The translations under genes were made by a program, and so were the position numbers. The notes under the pieces were generated by a model that saw nothing but the letters and a program-made list of their open reading frames with translations, had not been told where the DNA came from and did not search any database. Shown here piece by piece: positions 31,390 to 37,512 of a stretch of DNA of 37,512 bases; position 1 is the first letter of the stretch; each line of letters opens with the position of its first letter. Source of the stretch: an uncultured Eubacteriales bacterium (GTDB lineage Bacteria > Bacillota > Clostridia > Oscillospirales > Oscillospiraceae); assembly GCA_900549485.1 (NCBI GenBank), contig UROG01000026.1, forward strand, positions 1 to 37,512. Direction: 5' to 3'.

Positions 31390-32853
31390 TCAGAAATTGA
31401 AATACAGAAATTCGCTGACTTTCCCGAAGGATATCGCGCACCAGAATATCAGCGCGGCAGAAGCAATGAGATTTACCGCGTTCGGCTTCATCCGCTGCAT
31501 CCGCTCATAGGCGTTCGGTGTGAACTGCGTGATATAGAGTATACCGGCGAGGAAAATAAGCAGCAGCGGCAGAGGGCGGGCAAGATAGCCCCCGACGGCG
31601 GGGATGAGCGAGAGCACATGGCGCAGCTCGGAAAAATCGAAGCAGTAGCCGAGGGAGGAAATGCCCGCGGAAAAGTCAAACTCGAAAATACGCCCGATTA
31701 TCGCAAAGCCCTGCGAAACGCTGTCCGCCCGGAACACGACAAGGCACAGACTGATAAAAAGGAACGTGACGGTGCGCCCGACGGCCTTGGGGAGCCGGTC
31801 AAAGAATTTCTTCCCGACGCGGTAGACGATCTGCGCCGCGCCGTGCATCATGCCCCAGATGATGAACGTCCAGTTCGCCCCGTGCCACAGACCGCTGAGC
31901 AGAAAAACGATAAAGACGTTCAGATATGTACGCGCAAGACCCTTTCTGCTTCCGCCGAGCGGGAAATACACGTACTTTGTGAAGAAGCGCGAGAGCGTGA
32001 TGTGCCAGTCACGCCAGAACGCGACGACGTTTTCGGCCTTATAGGGGGAGTTGAAGTTCTGCGGCAGGTCGATATTGAACATTTTTCCCAGACCTATCGC
32101 CATGTCGCTGTATCCGCTGAAATCAAAATACAGCTGAAGAGAAAAGGCAAGCATGACTATAAAGCAGCCGAGACTGTCAAGCAGCGGCGTGGGAAAGACA
32201 AAGCCCGCGGCGACCACTCTGCTGAGACTGTCCGCGATAAGGACCTTTTTGCCGAGACCCATTGCGAAAATATACACGCCGCGCGCAAAATTTTCCCAAT
32301 CAAAGCGCTTTTTGCCGTCGTCAAGAAGCTGCGGGACAAGCTCGTCATGAGTGACGATGGGACCTGCCACAAGCTGCGGAAAATACGTCACAAAGCAGGC
32401 ATACTCAAGAAGACCGTAGTCAGGCACTTCACCGTTGAACGCGTCCGCGACAAAGGAGACCTGCTGGAAAGTGAAAAAGCTGATGCCGAGAGGGAGAATG
32501 ATATGCTTCAACGCCCAATCGCATCCGAAAAGCGAATTTACGGTGGAGATAAAGAAATCATAATATTTGAAATAGAACAGTATGCCCAGATTGAGCGCGA
32601 CCGCGGCCGCCTTCGCCGCCGTGCGTATGCCGCCGGAAAGCCGTTTTGACAGCATATAAAAGCCGTAGTTCACAAGTATGCTTGAAACTATGAGCAGCAG
32701 ATAGACAGGCGTGTTCGCCCCGTAGAACCACAGGGACATTCCCAAAAGATACGCAAGAGCAAGCCGTTTTTTCCCGAAGCGGTTGATGATAAAATACCCG
32801 GCGAGGCAAAGCGGCAGGAACAGGAATATAAATATGTAGGAGTTGAATAACAT
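31390..32853 (-). CDS. MBOAT-family membrane O-acyltransferase
   Basis: 487-residue polytopic membrane protein (about 11-12 hydrophobic segments). It begins MLFNSYIFIFLFLPLCLAGY, a typical AlgI/DltB-like start. FWRDWHITLSRFFTKYVYFP precedes PLGGSRKG, and the conserved histidine lies in LSGLWHGANWTFIIWG. It moves an acyl group, usually acetyl, across the membrane for O-acylation of a polymer by the downstream SGNH-like protein. ATG 32853 is used; a TTG at 32886 overlapping the ecfT stop as TTGA is possible, but has no ribosome site at proper distance. The gene follows ecfT by about 29 nt, so it is probably cotranscribed with the ECF genes. Confidence 0.9.
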   Translation of the reverse strand: MLFNSYIFIFLFLPLCLAGYFIINRFGKKRLALAYLLGMSLWFYGANTPVYLLLIVSSILVNYGFYMLSKRLSGGIRTAAKAAAVALNLGILFYFKYYDFFISTVNSLFGCDWALKHIILPLGISFFTFQQVSFVADAFNGEVPDYGLLEYACFVTYFPQLVAGPIVTHDELVPQLLDDGKKRFDWENFARGVYIFAMGLGKKVLIADSLSRVVAAGFVFPTPLLDSLGCFIVMLAFSLQLYFDFSGYSDMAIGLGKMFNIDLPQNFNSPYKAENVVAFWRDWHITLSRFFTKYVYFPLGGSRKGLARTYLNVFIVFLLSGLWHGANWTFIIWGMMHGAAQIVYRVGKKFFDRLPKAVGRTVTFLFISLCLVVFRADSVSQGFAIIGRIFEFDFSAGISSLGYCFDFSELRHVLSLIPAVGGYLARPLPLLLIFLAGILYITQFTPNAYERMQRMKPNAVNLIASAALIFWCAISFGKVSEFLYFNF

Positions 32854-32882
32854 TTGCCTATCGTCCTTTATCGCTACGGCGG

Positions 32883-33707
32883 TCAAAGGAAGGGATTATA
32901 AAACCTTCCGCCGTTGAGTTTGTTGAGATACAGCGCAATAAACAACAGTATAGCACAGAAAGCCATTGCCGAGATGTCCGCAATGTTAAATTTTCTGCCC
33001 ATGTACCATGTGCGCTTCTTGCCCTTGCCGAAGCCGCGCAGCTCCATCGCGTTGGAGATAAGCTCTATCCTGTCCATACTCGAAAGAATGAGCGGGATAA
33101 TTATCGCTCCGGCGCTTTTAAGGCGCTTTACAAGGGATTCCTTTTTGCTCATCTCTATGCCTCTTGCCTGCTGGGACTGTGAAATGCTGCGGTACTCCCG
33201 CTGGATATCGGGGATATAGCGCAGGGCGAGCGCAACGGAGTACGCAACGGTGTATCTGACGCCGATACGGTTGAGAGAAGCGGCAAATTCGCTGGGGTTG
33301 GTGGTGCATACAAAAAGCAGGACTATGGGTATCGTGCTCAGATATTTAAGCAGCAGATTAAAATGATAGAAAAGCTGCTGCGCCGTCAGCGCATAGCGCC
33401 CGCTGCCCAGAAGCACACTCTCCGCCCCGTACAGCTCTACCCCGTGGCGGGGAGAGAAAATGTATATCATCACATTGTTCAGCAGGAGGAAAACCGCCGT
33501 GAAGCCGAGCATGAGCGACACGTCGCCAAGCTTTATCTTCGACACGGCGAAAAGCGCAAAGCTGATCAGCGGCAGAACCATGAGAAAACGCGTGTCGTAT
33601 GTCAGCATTGCCGCAAGGCTCCACAGCACAAGACAGACAAGCTTGGTCGCGCCGGTGAGCGAATGTATGGGGGAGGGGCGGTCAACATAGTTAAATATGT
33701 TTCTCAT
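32883..33707 (-). CDS. ecfT: ECF transporter transmembrane component (EcfT)
   Basis: 274-residue membrane coupling subunit of an energy-coupling factor vitamin/metal transporter. The coupling-helix motifs are SQSQQARGIEMSKKESL (the ARG motif) and ELISNAMELRGFGKGKKRT. There are about five to six hydrophobic segments. It would join the fused ATPase encoded just upstream and an S component. The start codon lies inside the end of the ATPase gene (17-nt overlap) with GAGG about 9 nt upstream, showing translational coupling. Confidence 0.92.
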   Translation of the reverse strand: MRNIFNYVDRPSPIHSLTGATKLVCLVLWSLAAMLTYDTRFLMVLPLISFALFAVSKIKLGDVSLMLGFTAVFLLLNNVMIYIFSPRHGVELYGAESVLLGSGRYALTAQQLFYHFNLLLKYLSTIPIVLLFVCTTNPSEFAASLNRIGVRYTVAYSVALALRYIPDIQREYRSISQSQQARGIEMSKKESLVKRLKSAGAIIIPLILSSMDRIELISNAMELRGFGKGKKRTWYMGRKFNIADISAMAFCAILLFIALYLNKLNGGRFYNPFL

Positions 33708-35412
33708 TTTTTCGCGCCTCCCTCTCGAAATCTATAAACCGCCGTACAAATTCCGTCGGATCGTCAATGCCGCAGAGGAGCGCAAGCGTATAGAGCGAGG
33801 TCTCCTTGAGACTTGCCGCGGAGATCACGGCGGGGTCGGTAAGAATATCCGCGGAGCTTCCGTCGCGGATTATCCTGCCGTCCGAGAACACAAGCGCCCT
33901 GCGGGCATATTCAAGCATAAGGTGCATATCGTGGGTTATCATGATCACGGTCATGCCGCGGCGGTTAAGCTCTGTAAGAAACTCCATTATTTCGGTGTAT
34001 CTGCGGTAATCCTGACCGGCGGTAGGCTCGTCGAGAATTATTATCTCCGGCTCAAGCACAAGTATCGCGGCGATGGTCACGCGCTTTTTCTGACCGTAGC
34101 TCAGCGCCGATATCGGCCAATTCCTGAACTGCCACAGTCCGCATATCTTCAGCGCCTTCTCACAGCGCCGCTCGATCTCCTCCGCGCCGACGCCCCTTGT
34201 GACAAGCCCGAGAGCCACCTCGTCCTTTATCATGACCTTGGATATCATCTGGTTCGGATTCTGCATCACGTAGCCGATCCTGTCGGCGCGCTCCTTGATG
34301 GAAAGCGCCGCCATATCCTCGCCGTTCAGTATGAGCTTTCCGGCCTGCTCGCGCTCAAAACCGCACAGAAGCTTTGAAAAGGTGGATTTTCCCGCACCGT
34401 TCGTCCCGACTACCGCAATAAGCTCACCGGCGGCGAAGCGTACCGAAACGCCGTTTATTGCCTGAAAGCCGTTGGGGTAGGCGAAGGTGAGGTCTTCACA
34501 TTCAAGAAGCGTCTCGCCCTGCGGCTGCGGCGGCGCGGGGGGCGTGCGCCTGAACCATGAGCGGACCGCCGCCTTGTCATTGCCGGAAAGGCGCAGCGTA
34601 TCAAGGCAATGCGGAGCCATTTCCGGACGTATTTCCACACCGGCGTATCTGAGCGCGGTTATATACAGCGGTTCGCGTATCCCATGCGCCGTAAGGCTGC
34701 CGGCGGACAAAAGCTCATCTGGCGGGCAATCGGAAACGATGCGCCCCGCGTCCATGAGTACGACCCTGTCAATATGGCGGTGCAGCACGTCCTCAAGCCG
34801 GTGTTCAATTATAATGACCGCCGCGCCCGTTGAGCGTTGGATATCGTCAATAAGCTCTATCGCCTGCTTTCCGGCGGCGGGGTCAAGGTTTGCAAGCGGC
34901 TCGTCAAAAAGAAAGACGTCCACGTTATCCGCCATTACGCCCGCTATGGAGACACGCTGCTTCTGGCCGCCGGAAAGCTCCGCCGGCGAATGGTGCAGGA
35001 GAGAGTCTATGCCGACCGCCTTTGCCGCGCCGAGTACGCGCTCATGCAGCTCCGGCTCGCCTACGCAGTCGTTTTCAAGCGCGAATGCGATATCCTCCGC
35101 TACCGTAAGTCCGATAAACTGCCCGTCGGAATCCTGAAGAACCGTCCCGACATGATGCGAAAGCTCAAATATTCCCTGCTCACGCGTCTCCTTGCCGCAG
35201 ACGGCGGCGCTGCCGGTCATTTCACCGGCGAACGAAAACGGGATAAGCCCGTTGATGCAGTGGGCAAGGGTGGATTTGCCGCAGCCGGACGGTCCGGCGA
35301 TAAGCACCTTCTCGCCTCTGCTCACGGTCAGGTTGATATCATACAGCGTCGGCTTCGACTGGGCGTTGTATTGAAAGCCGAAGTTATTGAATTCAACAAC
35401 AATATCGTTCAT
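33691..35412 (-). CDS. ECF transporter fused double ATPase (EcfA-EcfA')
   Basis: 573-residue protein with two ABC ATPase domains. Domain 1 has Walker A GPSGCGKSTLAHC (about 40-52), signature LSGGQKQRVSIAG and Walker B VFLFDEPLANLDP. Domain 2 has Walker A GTNGAGKSTFSKLLCGF, a variant signature LSYGQKKRVTIAA and Walker B IIILDEPTAGQDY. This fused layout is usual for ECF modules that serve one dedicated S component (for example YkoD- or MtsU-type). It powers uptake with the downstream EcfT. GGAGA lies just before the ATG. Two terminator-like hairpins separate it from the S-component gene upstream. Confidence 0.92.
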   Translation of the reverse strand: MNDIVVEFNNFGFQYNAQSKPTLYDINLTVSRGEKVLIAGPSGCGKSTLAHCINGLIPFSFAGEMTGSAAVCGKETREQGIFELSHHVGTVLQDSDGQFIGLTVAEDIAFALENDCVGEPELHERVLGAAKAVGIDSLLHHSPAELSGGQKQRVSIAGVMADNVDVFLFDEPLANLDPAAGKQAIELIDDIQRSTGAAVIIIEHRLEDVLHRHIDRVVLMDAGRIVSDCPPDELLSAGSLTAHGIREPLYITALRYAGVEIRPEMAPHCLDTLRLSGNDKAAVRSWFRRTPPAPPQPQGETLLECEDLTFAYPNGFQAINGVSVRFAAGELIAVVGTNGAGKSTFSKLLCGFEREQAGKLILNGEDMAALSIKERADRIGYVMQNPNQMISKVMIKDEVALGLVTRGVGAEEIERRCEKALKICGLWQFRNWPISALSYGQKKRVTIAAILVLEPEIIILDEPTAGQDYRRYTEIMEFLTELNRRGMTVIMITHDMHLMLEYARRALVFSDGRIIRDGSSADILTDPAVISAASLKETSLYTLALLCGIDDPTEFVRRFIDFEREARKNEKHI

Positions 35413-35427
35413 ATATTTCTCCGAAAA

Positions 35428-35480
35428 ATGAAATGCTCAACACAGAATACAGCGGCTGCACCCTGTATTCAGCATTTCAT
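35428..35480 (-). terminator. Terminator-like hairpin 1 before ecfA
   Basis: Outer stem ATGAAATGCT/AGCATTTCAT and inner stem GAATACAG/CTGTATTC, with bulge and loop. On the minus strand the hairpin ends with TTTTTCGGAG, so the U-run adjoins the ecfA ribosome site. Confidence 0.7.
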
Positions 35481-35487
35481 AAAAACC

Positions 35488-35519
35488 GTGCTGCAAAATG
35501 TTTTTTCATCTTGCAGCAC
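35488..35519 (-). terminator. Terminator-like hairpin 2 after the S-component gene
   Basis: On the minus strand GTGCTGCAAGATG, AAAAAA, CATTTTGCAGCAC form a 13-bp stem with one G-U pair, then GG and TTTTT. A smaller hairpin, GGGGA/TCCCC, lies at 35535-35548. Confidence 0.75.
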
Positions 35520-35553
35520 CGATACAGACCGAACGGGGAAGTCTCCCCTTTAC

Positions 35554-36105
35554 TTATTCTTCCTCCTTGAGGCTGCCTTTTTTTGGCTTTGCGGATGCGT
35601 AAGCGAGGCAGAGGAGCGTGCCGATGACCGCGGTGGTGACGCTGTTGGAGGCGGCGGACACAAGCCCCTGAACGAAGACCTTTTTGGCAGGCTCGGCATA
35701 GATGATGATGTCAAGCACGGGAGCGACAAGCGCCCAGCAGATGATGTGGCTTATGACCTGAGAGAGATTGAATCTGACGATATCCTTCCTGGCGAAAACG
35801 CCGTCGGAAAGAGCGATCTTCTTCCCGGTAAGACCGACGAGTGCGCCGAATACGCCGGAGGTGACGACCCAGCTCCACCATACGCCCCAGCCGTAGCTGA
35901 AGTCAATAAGGGCATGGCCTATGAAGCCGATGAGAAGACCGGCGACGGGTCCGAAAAGAACCGCCATGAATGCAAGAAGACCGTACTGAATGGAAATGTT
36001 GGTGTTGGGAACGGGGCTGGGGATGGATACGAAACGGCCGAGCACAAAGAACAGCGCCGCGCCGATGCCGATGGCGACGATAGTTGTCACGGGTGTTTTT
36101 TTCAT
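35554..36105 (-). CDS. ECF transporter S component (UPF0397-like)
   Basis: 183-residue integral membrane substrate-capture protein with about five to six hydrophobic helices: an N-terminal TTIVAIGIGAALFFVLGRFV, and VPNTNISIQYGLLAFMAVLF followed by GPVAGLLIGFIGHALID. It resembles S components often annotated as UPF0397 or 'riboflavin-type', but the ligand cannot be assigned. Location directly after metK, under a SAM riboswitch, points instead to methionine, a methionine precursor or another sulfur or SAM-related compound, as proposed for MtsT-type systems; this is inferred. Its ATPase and EcfT partners are encoded downstream, after two terminator-like hairpins. Confidence 0.85.
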   Translation of the reverse strand: MKKTPVTTIVAIGIGAALFFVLGRFVSIPSPVPNTNISIQYGLLAFMAVLFGPVAGLLIGFIGHALIDFSYGWGVWWSWVVTSGVFGALVGLTGKKIALSDGVFARKDIVRFNLSQVISHIICWALVAPVLDIIIYAEPAKKVFVQGLVSAASNSVTTAVIGTLLCLAYASAKPKKGSLKEEE

Positions 36106-36157
36106 TTCTGTTTTCTCCTTTTATATCTTCAAAACCGGAAAACCGGTTATTGTCTGA

Positions 36158-37342
36158 TTATCTGAGCGCGCTGAGCAGCGCGTCAACCTTGTCCGTCCGC
36201 TCCCACCTGACGCCAAGCTCCTCACGCCCCATATGACCGTAGGCGGCAAGCCGGCGGTAGATGGGCTTTCTGAGGTCAAGCTCACGGATTATGGCGGTGG
36301 GGCGCATATCGAACACTTTGCTCACGGCCTCGGCAAGCGCAAAATCGTCAACCTTGCCGGTGCCGAAGGTTTCGACAAGCACGGAAACGGGGTTCGCAAC
36401 GCCTATCGCATACGCAAGCTGAACCTGACAGCGGGAGGCAAGCTTTGCCGCGACGACGTTCTTTGCAATGTAGCGCGCCATGTAGGCCGCGGAGCGGTCT
36501 ACCTTTGTGGGGTCCTTGCCGGAGAAGGCGCCGCCGCCGTGCGGGGCGGAGCCACCGTAGGTGTCAACGATTATCTTGCGCCCTGTAAGTCCGGAGTCGC
36601 CCTGAGGGCCGCCGATAACGAAGCGCCCGGTGGGGTTGACAAAGTACTTTGTGTTTTCGTCCAGAAGCTCAGCGGGGATAACGGGCTTTATGACCAGCTC
36701 TATCATGTCGGCGCGTATCGTATCAAGCGCGGCGTCAGGGGCGTGCTGAGTGGAGATGACGACGGTGTCCACGCGCAGGGGTCTGCGGTTTTCGTCGTAT
36801 TCCACGGTCACCTGCGTTTTGCCGTCGGGACGCAGATAATCGACAAGCTTCTGCTTCCTTACGTCGGCAAGCCGCTTTGCAAGCTTATGCGCAAGCGAAA
36901 TGGGCAGCGGCATAAGCTCCGGCGTTTCGTCGCACGCATAGCCGAACATCATGCCCTGGTCGCCCGCGCCGTTCTGAAGCTCGCTGTCCGCGCCGCTCTT
37001 GTTCTCAAGGGATTTATCAACCCCCAGCGCGATATCGCCGGACTGCTCGTCGATGTTGACGATAATGCCGCAGGTGTCGCAGTCAAAGCCGTATTTTGAC
37101 CGGTCATAGCCTATCTCGCGCACGACCTCGCGGGCGATTTTGGAGATGTCCACATAGCAGCTTGTGCTGATCTCGCCCATGATGTGCAGAAGACCCGTGG
37201 AAGCGGTAGTCTCGCAGGCTACTCTGCCGTTGGGATCCTCCGCCAGAATAGCGTCCAGCACCGCGTCGGAGATCTGGTCGCAGATCTTGTCGGGATGTCC
37301 CTCGGTAACTGATTCTGATGTAAACAGATAATGCTTGTTCAT
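36158..37342 (-). CDS. metK: S-adenosylmethionine synthetase
   Basis: 394-residue MetK, which makes S-adenosylmethionine from methionine and ATP. Motifs include FTSESVTEGHPDKICDQISD (methionine/ATP region near residue 7), QSGDIALGVD, GAGDQGMMFGYACDE, GGPQGDSGLTGRKIIVDTYG and GGGAFSGKDPTKVDRS (phosphate loop). Length is standard. ATG 37342 has AAAGGA about 6 nt upstream. The open frame further upstream runs through the riboswitch and is not coding. It is regulated by the SAM-I riboswitch and terminator at 37370-37508, and is followed 52 nt later by the ECF S-component gene. Confidence 0.98.
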   Translation of the reverse strand: MNKHYLFTSESVTEGHPDKICDQISDAVLDAILAEDPNGRVACETTASTGLLHIMGEISTSCYVDISKIAREVVREIGYDRSKYGFDCDTCGIIVNIDEQSGDIALGVDKSLENKSGADSELQNGAGDQGMMFGYACDETPELMPLPISLAHKLAKRLADVRKQKLVDYLRPDGKTQVTVEYDENRRPLRVDTVVISTQHAPDAALDTIRADMIELVIKPVIPAELLDENTKYFVNPTGRFVIGGPQGDSGLTGRKIIVDTYGGSAPHGGGAFSGKDPTKVDRSAAYMARYIAKNVVAAKLASRCQVQLAYAIGVANPVSVLVETFGTGKVDDFALAEAVSKVFDMRPTAIIRELDLRKPIYRRLAAYGHMGREELGVRWERTDKVDALLSALR

Positions 37343-37369
37343 AAATGTCCTTTCCGATGTGCCGAAAGC

Positions 37370-37395
37370 AAAAAAACTCCGTCCTGACGACGGAG
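37370..37395 (-). terminator. SAM riboswitch terminator
   Basis: On the minus strand CTCCGTC, loop GTCAG, GACGGAG, then TTTTTTT. It lies between the aptamer and the metK ribosome site. The 3' strand of aptamer helix P1 (GATGAGG) can pair, with one mismatch, with the 5' arm of this terminator, which gives a plausible antiterminator. Confidence 0.9.
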
Positions 37396-37414
37396 AAATA
37401 TTTCTGCATAGGAG

Positions 37415-37508
37415 CCTCATCTTTCGTTTCACCGCCGGATTTGGCACCTTGCGCTCACGCAGGTTGCCGGGCTTCACAGGGCCGTTCCCTCCACCACTCT
37501 TGATAAGG
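37415..37508 (-). promoter_or_regulatory. SAM-I (S-box) riboswitch aptamer upstream of metK
   Basis: Read on the minus strand it has the full S-box order: CTTATCAAGAG, GGTGGAGGGA, GGCCCTGTGAAGCCCGGCAA, AAGGTGCCAAATCC and GAAAGATGAGG. The P1 arms CCTTATC and GATGAGG pair. Binding of SAM should stabilise P1 and allow the downstream terminator to form, turning metK (and possibly the S-component gene) off. The promoter lies beyond the window edge. Confidence 0.96.
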
Positions 37509-37512
37509 TGTT

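Noticed and set aside
31201..32649. 482-residue plus-strand frame opposite the MBOAT gene
   Set aside because: It is antisense to a well-supported membrane protein; its composition (very rich in charged residues) is that of a reverse-frame shadow.
34837..36165. 442-residue plus-strand frame opposite the ECF genes
   Set aside because: It crosses several real genes and the hairpin-rich gap on the other strand, with no ribosome site and no recognisable domain.
37343..37477. N-terminal extension of MetK
   Set aside because: The open frame passes through the SAM riboswitch and terminator; the real start at 37342 has a ribosome site and the family N-terminus.

Overview
The window looks like chromosomal DNA from a spore-forming, Gram-positive, anaerobic member of the Clostridia, probably near the Oscillospiraceae; that placement is inferred. 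The evidence is moderately high GC with AT-rich intergenic regions, consensus sigma-A promoters and GGAGG-type ribosome binding sites, Rex redox control, split transketolase, SpoVB-like and YpeB-like sporulation proteins, an LCP/TagO-type envelope set, an L10 leader and a SAM-I riboswitch. No phage, plasmid, IS transposase, tRNA, rRNA or CRISPR array was seen.

Layout: 1-2.8 kb holds split transketolase (minus) and a divergent HAD phosphatase. 2.8-5.2 kb holds a lipoprotein gene and rex, set among copies of a roughly 200-bp multi-hairpin repeat, one flanked by exact 36-bp direct repeats. 5.2-8.8 kb is a nucleoside-type (BMP family) ABC importer of one ATPase and two permeases, without its binding protein. 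8.9-12.9 kb carries a TagO/WecA-like transferase, trpS and gltX. 13-16.8 kb carries ypeB, an rqcP-like S4 protein, HU and a SpoVB-like flippase. 16.9-19.4 kb carries a Cys-rich FAD oxidoreductase and an LCP ligase. 19.5-23.8 kb is a TAXI-type TRAP transporter with a divergent LysR regulator.

23.9-28.9 kb is the most distinctive block: an AraC regulator with a PocR-like sensor domain, a membrane-anchored alpha/beta hydrolase with a large multi-pass C-terminus, and glycerol kinase, all on the minus strand. I infer an ester or glycerolipid/glycerol-responsive unit. A strong terminator hairpin lies just upstream of the glpK start. 29.1-30.3 kb is rplJ-rplL with an L10 autoregulatory leader.

30.3-37.5 kb reads leftward from a canonical SAM-I riboswitch: metK, an ECF S component, then (after two terminator-like hairpins) a fused double ECF ATPase, EcfT, an MBOAT O-acyltransferase and its SGNH-like partner. 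This suggests a SAM-responsive metK/vitamin-or-sulfur-compound uptake unit followed by a secreted-polymer acylation pair.

Recurrent themes are compact intergenic regions where a terminator abuts the next promoter or ribosome binding site, and related hairpin modules reused at several loci. All functional names rest on motifs read by eye; no database search was run.
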